A stretch of 8,040 nucleotides of DNA, from NCBI GenBank assembly GCA_030632305.1, contig DAOVUZ010000030.1, forward strand, positions 1 through 8,040, given 5' to 3'. The translations under genes and the position numbers were made by a program. The notes under the pieces are model-generated. The model was given only the letters and a program-made list of their open reading frames with translations, was not told where the DNA came from and did not search any database. The stretch is from Dehalococcoidales bacterium. Its GTDB lineage: Bacteria > Chloroflexota > Dehalococcoidia > Dehalococcoidales > DAOVUZ01. Shown here one piece after another: positions 1 to 5,952 of the stretch; positions within the stretch are counted from its first letter, which is position 1; every line of letters begins with the position of its first letter.

Positions 1-96
1 CAGATTATCTTCCAGCTGGCTGAGGTGGCGGTACCCAGAGACTTGTTTTCTGCCATTCTGGAGCGGATAGCCAGGTTATGCCTGTCACCTGGCTAA
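1..96 (+). CDS. C-terminal fragment of an unidentified protein (gene cut by window start)
   Basis: Frame 1 is open from the first base to a TAA at 94-96 and gives 31 residues. The peptide starts QIIFQLAEVAVPRDL and ends ERIARLCLSPG. It reads like a real protein C terminus: amphipathic, with a hydrophobic/charged helical pattern and a Pro-Gly end. The QLAEVAVPR-LF pattern weakly recalls the C termini of some DDE transposases, but that is memory rather than a demonstrated match. If it is right, an insertion sequence would end shortly after base 96. The stop codon lies inside a perfect inverted repeat (68-95). No function is assigned. Confidence 0.45.
   Translation, partial: QIIFQLAEVAVPRDLFSAILERIARLCLSPG
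68..95. repeat. Perfect 9-bp inverted repeat (hairpin) overlapping the stop codon of the left-edge gene
   Basis: TAGCCAGGT at 68-76 is exactly complementary to ACCTGGCTA at 87-95, separated by a 10-nt loop. The right arm runs into the TAA stop (94-96). No T-run follows, so it does not fit a classical intrinsic terminator. It could be a 3'-end stabilising or attenuating hairpin, or a structured element end. Confidence 0.5.
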
Positions 97-257
97 GCAC
101 ACCTGAGGGCAAGCAGGCAGTAAGGTGAAAAATATAGGGGGAGCATGGTCTTATTCGGGTGGAGAGCTTCGCCAGCGCTGATAGACGAGGATTTTAGGGG
201 CTGTGCAGTACACGGCTTGCATGTCGAGGGGGCTACTGCAGGGCTCCGAGAGGAATA

Positions 258-284
258 TTGACACCCAAGTGCTATGGATATAAT
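258..284 (+). promoter_or_regulatory. Sigma70-type promoter for the lipoprotein gene
   Basis: A perfect -35 hexamer TTGACA (258-263) is followed by TATAAT at 279-284 with a 15-nt spacer. The overlapping TAATAT at 281-286 gives the optimal 17-nt spacer. Transcription would start near 291, leaving a leader of about 100 nt before the ATG at 390. That leader contains a small stem (ATGAGG 301-306 with CCTCAT 316-321, 9-nt loop). The rest of 97-389 shows no convincing gene and no recognisable riboswitch. Confidence 0.6.
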
Positions 285-389
285 ATTGCTGACAAGAGCG
301 ATGAGGGTCAGGATGCCTCATTGCGGATTGAAATGTCGGCTTTGGTGATGGTTACAAGGTTGGTAATTAGGCTAGCCTGAGGAAGTATT

Positions 390-1364
390 ATGAAGAAGCT
401 ATGTTTCATAATCAGTGTGCTTTTGTTAGTCGCTGTTTTGGGATGTATCAAACCTAGTGAAAAGGTACTCCTTATCTTCAGCTACCATCCGGAGCACCCC
501 TGGGTGGTAGAAGAAACAAGAGGTGCAGAGGACATTTTGGAAGAAAGAGGCGTGGAAACTGAAAAATTCTATCTGGATACCAAGAGGAATACAAGCGCCG
601 AGTGGAAGGAAGAAGTGGCAGAAGAAGCTATGAGGAAAATCGATGACTTCAAACCTGACTTGGTAATTGTTTTTGATGATAATGCCTGTGAACTTGTAGC
701 AAAGGAATATATCGGTGAGAGTCTTCCATTTGTTTTCTGTGGTATGAACGGTGAACCTGAGGACTACGGGTTTCCTGCCCAAAATATAACCGGTGTGATT
801 GAAAGACACCATCTTGAGGCAACGATTGAACTTCTCAGGCGACTGGTGCCAGATGTTGAAAAGCTAGCGATAATGAGTGACGACAGTCCTACCTCACAGG
901 CATTTATAACCCGCGTGCGGAATATTATACCGCCGGTTGAAATCAGTGAATTCTACACCACGAATGACTTCGACGCCTGGAAAGCAGAGGTAAATAGACT
1001 TCAGACCAATGTTGATGCTATCGGAATATATGTGTATCACACTATCAAAGAGAATAGTGAAGAACAAAGCCTGCCTCCAGAGGATGTGCTGGGATGGACA
1101 CTGGAGAATAGTGAGCTTCCAGGTTTCGCCTTTTCTGATTTCACTGTCAGGGATGGAGTTCTGTGTGGAGTTACCGTATCTGGATACGAGCAGGGCATGA
1201 CTGCGGCTGAAATCGCCATCAGGATATTGAATGGGGAAACGCCTGCAGATATCCCCATCAAGTGTCCTGAAGAGGGGACGCCGATGATTAATGAAATAAG
1301 GGCGGAGGAGCTAAATATAGAAATCCCGGCAGATGTGCTTGAGGAGGTGGAGATACTACCCTGA
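390..1364 (+). CDS. Lipoprotein, ABC-transporter substrate-binding-like (ABC_sub_bind family)
   Basis: This 324-residue protein has a lipoprotein signal: MKK, a hydrophobic stretch at residues 4-17, then a lipobox VLGC with the lipidated Cys at 19. The mature part looks like a periplasmic binding protein of the ABC_sub_bind (TrpX-like) type. Supporting stretches are FSYHPEHPW (30-38), DFKPDLVIVFDDNA (86-99), PFVFCGMNGEP (113-123), NITGVIE (132-138) and a C-terminal GYEQGMTAAEIAIRILNGE (265-283). The SYHP..PW opening is, from memory, common in members tied to two-component or GGDEF sensors as well as in transporters. It should sit on the outer face of the cytoplasmic membrane and bind a small ligand that cannot be named here. 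GAGG at 379-382, 7 nt before the ATG, supports the start. No permease or ATPase gene lies nearby in the window. The gene stands alone behind its own promoter, so a sensory role or an orphan binding protein is possible. Confidence 0.8.
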   Translation: MKKLCFIISVLLLVAVLGCIKPSEKVLLIFSYHPEHPWVVEETRGAEDILEERGVETEKFYLDTKRNTSAEWKEEVAEEAMRKIDDFKPDLVIVFDDNACELVAKEYIGESLPFVFCGMNGEPEDYGFPAQNITGVIERHHLEATIELLRRLVPDVEKLAIMSDDSPTSQAFITRVRNIIPPVEISEFYTTNDFDAWKAEVNRLQTNVDAIGIYVYHTIKENSEEQSLPPEDVLGWTLENSELPGFAFSDFTVRDGVLCGVTVSGYEQGMTAAEIAIRILNGETPADIPIKCPEEGTPMINEIRAEELNIEIPADVLEEVEILP

Positions 1365-1456
1365 TGAGTTCTGCCGAGCACATAACACTGGCTTTACGAT
1401 ACACGAAACACTTGGGCAAACTGATGAACCACAATGTTTATAGCCGACTTGCATAG

Positions 1457-1483
1457 TTGCGAGACTTTTATATCTGGTATTAT
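1457..1483 (+). promoter_or_regulatory. Likely extended -10 promoter for the deacetylase-family gene
   Basis: TGGTATTAT at 1475-1483 matches the extended -10 form TGnTAnnnT. A weak -35 (TTGCGA, 1457-1462) lies 15 nt upstream of the hexamer at 1478-1483. The predicted leader is only about 15 nt, with a purine-rich weak ribosome site AGAGAG at 1491-1496. The remainder of the 139-nt gap after the lipoprotein gene shows no clear terminator. Confidence 0.4.
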
Positions 1484-1503
1484 CACAAAAAGAGAGACAC
1501 GCT

Positions 1504-2538
1504 ATGAAAGTAGGCTTTGTCTATGACCCCATCTATCTCAAGCATGATACCGGGCAACATATAGAGAATGCCAAAAGGCTGGAGACAATCATTTCTCACC
1601 TGGAGCAGACCCAACTCAAGCAGCAACTAATACCAATTAAACCTGGTGCTGCCTCCATTGAAGAATTGTCACTTGTTCACCAGAAGCAGCATATCTCACA
1701 TATTCAGGAAGTAGCTCAGAGAGGCGGTGGCTGGATTGATGCCGATACGGTTATGTCAGCCAATTCCTACGAGGCGGCGCTCTATGCCGCTGGTGGCGTC
1801 ATCAAGGCAACCGGGGTAGTTATGAATGGAGAGGTGGATAGTGCCTTTGCCCTGGTCAGACCGCCGGGACACCATGCCACCGCCGAGCGAGCCATGGGCT
1901 TCTGCCTATTTAATAATGTGGCTATCGCCGCTAAATATGCTCTGGCTAAATACAAACTGGAACGCATAGCTATCATCGATTTTGATGTGCACCACGGTAA
2001 TGGAACGCAGGCAACTTTTTACGATAATCCCCAGGTGCTCTACATATCGACTCATCAGTATCCCTTCTACCCGGGAACAGGCAGCATTGATGAAACCGGC
2101 ATCGGTGAGGGAAAGGCGACCACGGTTAATATACCACTGCCGGCTGGCGGTGGTGATACCGAATATTTATCGGTCTTTGACCAGATTATCATCCCCGTAG
2201 CTAAACGGTTTAAACCCCAGCTTATCCTGGTCTCCGCTGGCTACGACCTTCACTGGGCTGACGGAATAGCCATGATGCAGGTAAGCACCACCGGCTTTGC
2301 CCAAATAGTAAAAATTATTAAGGGGTTAGCTGATGAACTATGTAGTGGCCGCCTTGTCTTCAGCCTGGAGGGTGGCTACAATCCTGCCGCTTTAGCCAGC
2401 TCGGTAAAAGCCACTTTTGATATGCTTCTGGGTAACACCAATATTGAAGACCCACTGGGTCAATCACCGCACCAGTTTGAGGTAGGCAGCATTGCGCCTC
2501 TGATTAAGTCAATAAAGGAAATCCACACCCTAGCCTAG
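1504..2538 (+). CDS. Histone deacetylase / AcuC-family zinc amidohydrolase
   Basis: At 344 residues this is a full-length arginase/deacetylase-fold enzyme (Hist_deacetyl family). It should hydrolyse an acetyl amide on acetyl-lysine proteins, acetylpolyamines or a related substrate in the cytoplasm. The catalytic set is complete: RPPGHHA with the His pair H123/H124, DVHHGNG with zinc ligands D161 and H163, SAGYD with the third zinc ligand D248, and LEGGYN with the transition-state tyrosine Y292. The RPPGHHA and SAGYD forms fit the class II-like bacterial group that includes acetylpolyamine amidohydrolases and HDAH enzymes. Sequence alone does not choose the substrate, so no acuC symbol is given; no acetoin or acetyl-CoA synthetase gene is adjacent. 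The ATG at 1504 gives the usual family opening with no N-terminal extension. The gene is convergent with the CDF transporter and overlaps its end by 4 bp. Confidence 0.93.
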   Translation: MKVGFVYDPIYLKHDTGQHIENAKRLETIISHLEQTQLKQQLIPIKPGAASIEELSLVHQKQHISHIQEVAQRGGGWIDADTVMSANSYEAALYAAGGVIKATGVVMNGEVDSAFALVRPPGHHATAERAMGFCLFNNVAIAAKYALAKYKLERIAIIDFDVHHGNGTQATFYDNPQVLYISTHQYPFYPGTGSIDETGIGEGKATTVNIPLPAGGGDTEYLSVFDQIIIPVAKRFKPQLILVSAGYDLHWADGIAMMQVSTTGFAQIVKIIKGLADELCSGRLVFSLEGGYNPAALASSVKATFDMLLGNTNIEDPLGQSPHQFEVGSIAPLIKSIKEIHTLA

Positions 2539-3446
2539 AGTCTTTTCTTACACAGGCGAGGCGGAGTATGGCACTGGCTACACTCCTCGCTACATGGCTC
2601 AACATGAATGAGCACAGTGGTATAAGACAATCTCGTTTTCATATCCCGCTCCAGCTCGTCGCAGAGCCGGTGTGCTTCTTCCACACTAGCATCCTTAGGC
2701 ATTACCAGGTGCAGGTCAATGTACCGCTGGTTTCCCGCTTTACGAGTACGCAGTTCATGAAAACCAACCACCTCACCAGCACACTCCATAATAGACGCCC
2801 TTATGATATTCTCTTCAGCTTCAGACAATTTTACGTCAATCAGCCTGCCAAACGACCTTGTTAATACATCATAAGCTACTTTCAGGATAAATAAAGCTAC
2901 TAACAGAGCAATGATAGGGTCAAAAATCTGGAGCCCGGTAAAGCGTATCACTAGTAGCCCAGTCAGCACTGCAGCCGCGGAATAGACATCAACAGCAATG
3001 TTGCGAGCACTCGCCTCCAAGGCTATTGAATCTGTTGCCTGTGATACCCGGCGCAGATGGCGTGAAAGGAAGAGGCTGGCTACTACGGAAACCAGCATTA
3101 CCCCCATTCCGACTTCAGTCAGCTCTATAGTCGTTCCCGTTATTATTCTGAGCACTGCTGAATAGATTATTAAGCCACCGGCAGCAAAAATCAGTATCGC
3201 CTGCACTACAGCCGCAATATCCTCCACTTTGCCATGTCCGAAAGGGTGCTTCTCATCAGCAGGCCTGGCAGCTATACCAACAGCAAGGAAAGTAATAACT
3301 ATGGCAAATAAGTCAAGGAAACTGTCCACCGCCTGAGCAATAATGCTGATGCTCCCGGTTACGACTGCCACCGCTACCTTGAGCCCAACCAGCCCAATCA
3401 CAACTACCACAGCAAGCTTCGCCGCACCACTTCTGGTGGAAAACAT
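2535..3446 (-). CDS. Cation diffusion facilitator (CDF) family divalent metal exporter
   Basis: This is a 303-residue proton-coupled metal/H+ antiporter of the cytoplasmic membrane. Hydrophobic segments lie at about 9-29, 32-58, 77-98, 111-128, 150-168 and 173-194, matching the six-helix CDF layout, followed by a cytosolic ferredoxin-like domain. The transport-site residues are D41xxxD45 in helix 2 and N149xxxD153 in helix 5, where zinc exporters such as YiiP have D45/D49 and H153/D157. The loop motif HPFGHGKVE (67-75) is present. The cytosolic domain keeps metal-site residues: H230 in HELRTRKAG, H246 in DLHLV, and H281/E283 in IHVEP. The C terminus adds a Cys-rich tail (C285, C289, C292, C299). 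The Asn at helix 5 argues against plain zinc selectivity, with Mn or Fe possible. It is the last gene of the cca-secD-secF operon, its ATG lying 3 nt after the secF stop. An AAGGTGGGG stretch inside the secF end serves as ribosome site. Confidence 0.9.
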   Translation of the reverse strand: MFSTRSGAAKLAVVVVIGLVGLKVAVAVVTGSISIIAQAVDSFLDLFAIVITFLAVGIAARPADEKHPFGHGKVEDIAAVVQAILIFAAGGLIIYSAVLRIITGTTIELTEVGMGVMLVSVVASLFLSRHLRRVSQATDSIALEASARNIAVDVYSAAAVLTGLLVIRFTGLQIFDPIIALLVALFILKVAYDVLTRSFGRLIDVKLSEAEENIIRASIMECAGEVVGFHELRTRKAGNQRYIDLHLVMPKDASVEEAHRLCDELERDMKTRLSYTTVLIHVEPCSEECSQCHTPPRLCKKRL

Positions 3447-3449
3447 TGC

Positions 3450-4388
3450 TTATATCCCCACCTTCCCTTTGGCTATAGTAAAGGGCAGCCACTTAACAAA
3501 CCTACCCCACTCCCTCTTCTCCCAAACTATCAGCAACTGAGGCGCAATACAGAGTGAGCTATAGGTTCCAGCAATAATACCAACCAGCAATACCACAGCA
3601 AAGTTCTGAATTGACGCTCCGATAAAGAATAGCAGAGCCAATACTACAAGTAGCGTGGTCAGACTGGTATTCAGGGAACGGCTTAGGGTTTCAACCAGGC
3701 TGTTATTAATTACAACCTCAAAAGTAGAGCCTTCATCTTTATGCAAGTTCTCCCGTATCCTATCAAAAACAACCACAGTATTATTAATACTATAGCCAAT
3801 AACCGCCAATATGCCGATAATAAACATCAAATTGACTTCCCAGCCCAGTATGCTACCTAGGATAGAAAAAATGCTTAATACCACCAGCACATCGTGCCCC
3901 AGGGCGGCTACGGCACAAGCACCATAGCGGAGAGGCTTCGGCATCCGGCGAAATGCCCAGGTGATATAAAGAAGCATGCCAACCACAGCTGCAGCTACGG
4001 CGATAGCGGCAATAGTTCTCGTCTCTCCTGCCACCATTGGGTCCACCCCGCGGAAGCCTTCTTCCTCAAACTCACCAAATTTAGCAGCTAAGGCTTCCTG
4101 CAGATCTACCTTCTCCTCCCCAATTAAGACGCGGGTGCGGATAATGAAAGTATTCTCTTCAGTTAATATGCCTTGAACAATAGCATTGGCATAGCCCAAG
4201 CTGGCAAGTTCCCGTGTTAGCTCAGTCTGGCTTACTTCTTGCTCGAAGCTCGCTGTCATCATAGAGCCAGGACTAAATTCAATGCTATATCTGAGAGGCC
4301 CAAAGGTCGCCAGGGAAATAATGCCAATAAGAATTACTACCCCTGAGATAAAAAAAAATCGAAACCTTTTACCAACAATATCAAACAT
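3450..4388 (-). CDS. secF: Protein translocase subunit SecF
   Basis: SecF pairs with SecD to form the membrane complex that uses the proton gradient to pull preproteins out of the SecYEG channel on the outer side. From the chosen start the protein is 312 residues: helix 1 (about 9-30), a small extracytoplasmic domain (about 35-120), then five helices (about 125-146, 155-178, 187-208, 239-257, 263-289). Diagnostic stretches are the opening MFDIVGKRF, LGHD (163-166), GYSINNTVVVFDRIREN (199-215) and the helix-5 Arg R237 in SRSLNTSLTTLL. Residue 203 is Asn where most homologues have Asp (SINDT). Starts at 4400 or 4391 are possible, adding 4 or 1 residues. The ATG at 4388 is preferred because GGAAG (4398-4394) is correctly spaced only for it, and because the family opens with this sequence. 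It overlaps the secD TGA by one base (TGATG), implying translational coupling. Confidence 0.95.
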   Translation of the reverse strand: MFDIVGKRFRFFFISGVVILIGIISLATFGPLRYSIEFSPGSMMTASFEQEVSQTELTRELASLGYANAIVQGILTEENTFIIRTRVLIGEEKVDLQEALAAKFGEFEEEGFRGVDPMVAGETRTIAAIAVAAAVVGMLLYITWAFRRMPKPLRYGACAVAALGHDVLVVLSIFSILGSILGWEVNLMFIIGILAVIGYSINNTVVVFDRIRENLHKDEGSTFEVVINNSLVETLSRSLNTSLTTLLVVLALLFFIGASIQNFAVVLLVGIIAGTYSSLCIAPQLLIVWEKREWGRFVKWLPFTIAKGKVGI

Positions 4389-5941
4389 CATTTCTTCCAT
4401 GAATATACGCTGAATAGCGAAGTCTGCCTTGCCAGACGGGTGCCTACGAATAGACGCAACAATGTCCGGGTAACCATAATAGCGGTAAACATACTGGCTG
4501 CCACACCAATAAACAGGGTTAAGGCAAAACCCATTACCGGGGCACCGGCTATAATCCTGCTACCTACCCAATAGAGAATACCACAGACAATAAAGGTGGT
4601 TACATTGCTGTCCCTGATAGCTGTCCAGGCACGATTAAAGCCAGTCTCAATAGCTGCTCCCAATGTTCTGCCTGTCCTTAACTCCTCCTTCACCCGTTCA
4701 AAAATAAGGACATTGGCATCTACTGCCATACCTATGGATAGGACAAAGCCGCAAATACCAGCCAGGGTAAGGGTAACACCTCCACCCGGCCATAGCTTAA
4801 ATACCGCCAACACTAGAACACCGTAAAAGATTAAAGCCAAGCTGGCTAAAAGCCCGGGTAGGCGATAGTAGATAATCATAAATAACATAACTAAAATTAT
4901 GCCGATTACCCCCGCCTTAATGCCCATCTCAACAGAGAGAGCACCACGTGTAGCCGAGACTACTTCCTCATAAAGGGGTGGCTTCCTTAGCGGCATAGGT
5001 AAGGCACCAGACTCAAACAGGTTAGCTAAACGACTCGCCTCCTCAATAGTGAAGCCAGCAGGATTACTTATCTCCCCACTACCCTGATATGCGGGCTCTT
5101 CAATATGTGGCTGGGAAATGAGGACATTGTCCAGGAAAAAACCTATAGCTCGCTGTGGAGACCCGTATGGCCTGGAATATAGTCGCTCGGCAATATCATC
5201 GAAAATAACTCCCCCTTCCCCATCCCACACGATACCAACTTTCATTGCCGTAATGGCGCCCGCTCTCTCGTCAGGAAGAGGAGTAGCCGCCTCTAAGAAG
5301 CTACCGGTGAGTGGCGTGTCATCTTTCCCCCTGGCTGGTATCCAAGACAAAAGTTGGGTTGAACCTTGCTTCAGTTCCTCTACATCAATAGGGTTACCTG
5401 CCTCATCAGTGTAGGTGAGATTGTCTCCTTCCTTAGTCAGAAAAGCTACGGGACTATCATTTTCATCGACAAATATACGAGTCCCCTCCTCACCTTCATC
5501 AAAAAACTCAGGATCGGGGGTCTCCAGATAATGGCTAAGGTAAACCGGCTTGCCATCATCATCTAGCTCCACCTCTCTAAGCTCAAGGTAACCGGTTTGT
5601 TCCACCAGATTCTTGGCTTCCTCAATATCGGTAAATGCCGGAAGCTGCACTAAAATTCGCTCACCCTCTTGCTCCTGAATGACAGGCTCGAGGACGCCAT
5701 ATTTATCAATGCGGGTTCGGATAGTATCCAGTGCCCTATCCATAGCTCTTGCCTTCTCCTCAACGGTAGTCTCCTCAGGAAATTGAGCCTGATACACCAG
5801 ATGACTGCCACCAACAAGGTCAAGCCCAAGGTGTATTCCCTTCCCCCCCAGTACCCCTTCACCAATAGGTAGAACTACGGACGAAGCAAGAGCGAAGATT
5901 ATTAATACCATTATAAAAAGCAGCACATTCTTTCTAATCAT
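4388..5941 (-). CDS. secD: Protein translocase subunit SecD
   Basis: This is the 517-residue partner of SecF in the Sec accessory complex. Helix 1 spans about 5-25, followed by the signature GLDLVGGSHLVYQ (39-51) and a large extracytoplasmic region up to about 335. Five more helices lie at about 341-358, 363-383, 388-412, 446-463 and 468-495. The proton-relay motif GMAVDANVLIFERVKEEL (404-421) carries D408, equivalent to the essential TM4 Asp of Thermus SecDF, and R443 precedes helix 5. Residues 124-190 form a strongly acidic insert in the first extracytoplasmic domain that short SecD proteins lack. The ATG at 5941 lies 11 nt after the cca stop. The upstream GTAGAG is a weak ribosome site placed very close to the ATG, so initiation may depend on ribosomes finishing cca. 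SecD and SecF are separate genes here, not a SecDF fusion. Confidence 0.95.
   Translation of the reverse strand: MIRKNVLLFIMVLIIFALASSVVLPIGEGVLGGKGIHLGLDLVGGSHLVYQAQFPEETTVEEKARAMDRALDTIRTRIDKYGVLEPVIQEQEGERILVQLPAFTDIEEAKNLVEQTGYLELREVELDDDGKPVYLSHYLETPDPEFFDEGEEGTRIFVDENDSPVAFLTKEGDNLTYTDEAGNPIDVEELKQGSTQLLSWIPARGKDDTPLTGSFLEAATPLPDERAGAITAMKVGIVWDGEGGVIFDDIAERLYSRPYGSPQRAIGFFLDNVLISQPHIEEPAYQGSGEISNPAGFTIEEASRLANLFESGALPMPLRKPPLYEEVVSATRGALSVEMGIKAGVIGIILVMLFMIIYYRLPGLLASLALIFYGVLVLAVFKLWPGGGVTLTLAGICGFVLSIGMAVDANVLIFERVKEELRTGRTLGAAIETGFNRAWTAIRDSNVTTFIVCGILYWVGSRIIAGAPVMGFALTLFIGVAASMFTAIMVTRTLLRLFVGTRLARQTSLFSVYSWKK
4394..4398 (-). promoter_or_regulatory. Ribosome binding site of secF, inside the secD 3' end
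   Basis: On the minus strand GGAAG lies 5 nt before the ATG at 4388 and only 2 nt before the ATG at 4391. The ATG at 4400 has no purine-rich site upstream. This decides for the 4388 start, with re-initiation at the secD stop (TGATG). Confidence 0.5.
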
Positions 5942-5952
5942 CTCTACTTACA

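Noticed and set aside
145..261. 38-residue open frame starting ATG behind an AGGGGGAG purine run.
   Set aside because: The ribosome site is too close to the ATG, the peptide has no recognisable pattern, and its stop overlaps the -35 box of the following promoter. Probably chance.
301..321. Stem ATGAGG/CCTCAT in the lipoprotein leader, considered as a riboswitch or attenuator part.
   Set aside because: It is a single 6-bp stem with a 9-nt loop, and no conserved riboswitch core or competing structure was recognised.
426..812. 128-residue open frame on the minus strand inside the lipoprotein gene.
   Set aside because: It is antisense to a gene with clear signal peptide and family motifs, and shows no domain of its own.
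2556..2590. Imperfect hairpin (GCGAGG..AGT with ACTCCTCGC, 3-nt bulge, 14-nt loop) at the convergent gene ends, considered as a bidirectional terminator.
   Set aside because: No T-run follows on either strand, the loop is long, and the bases encode the Cys-rich tail of the CDF protein.
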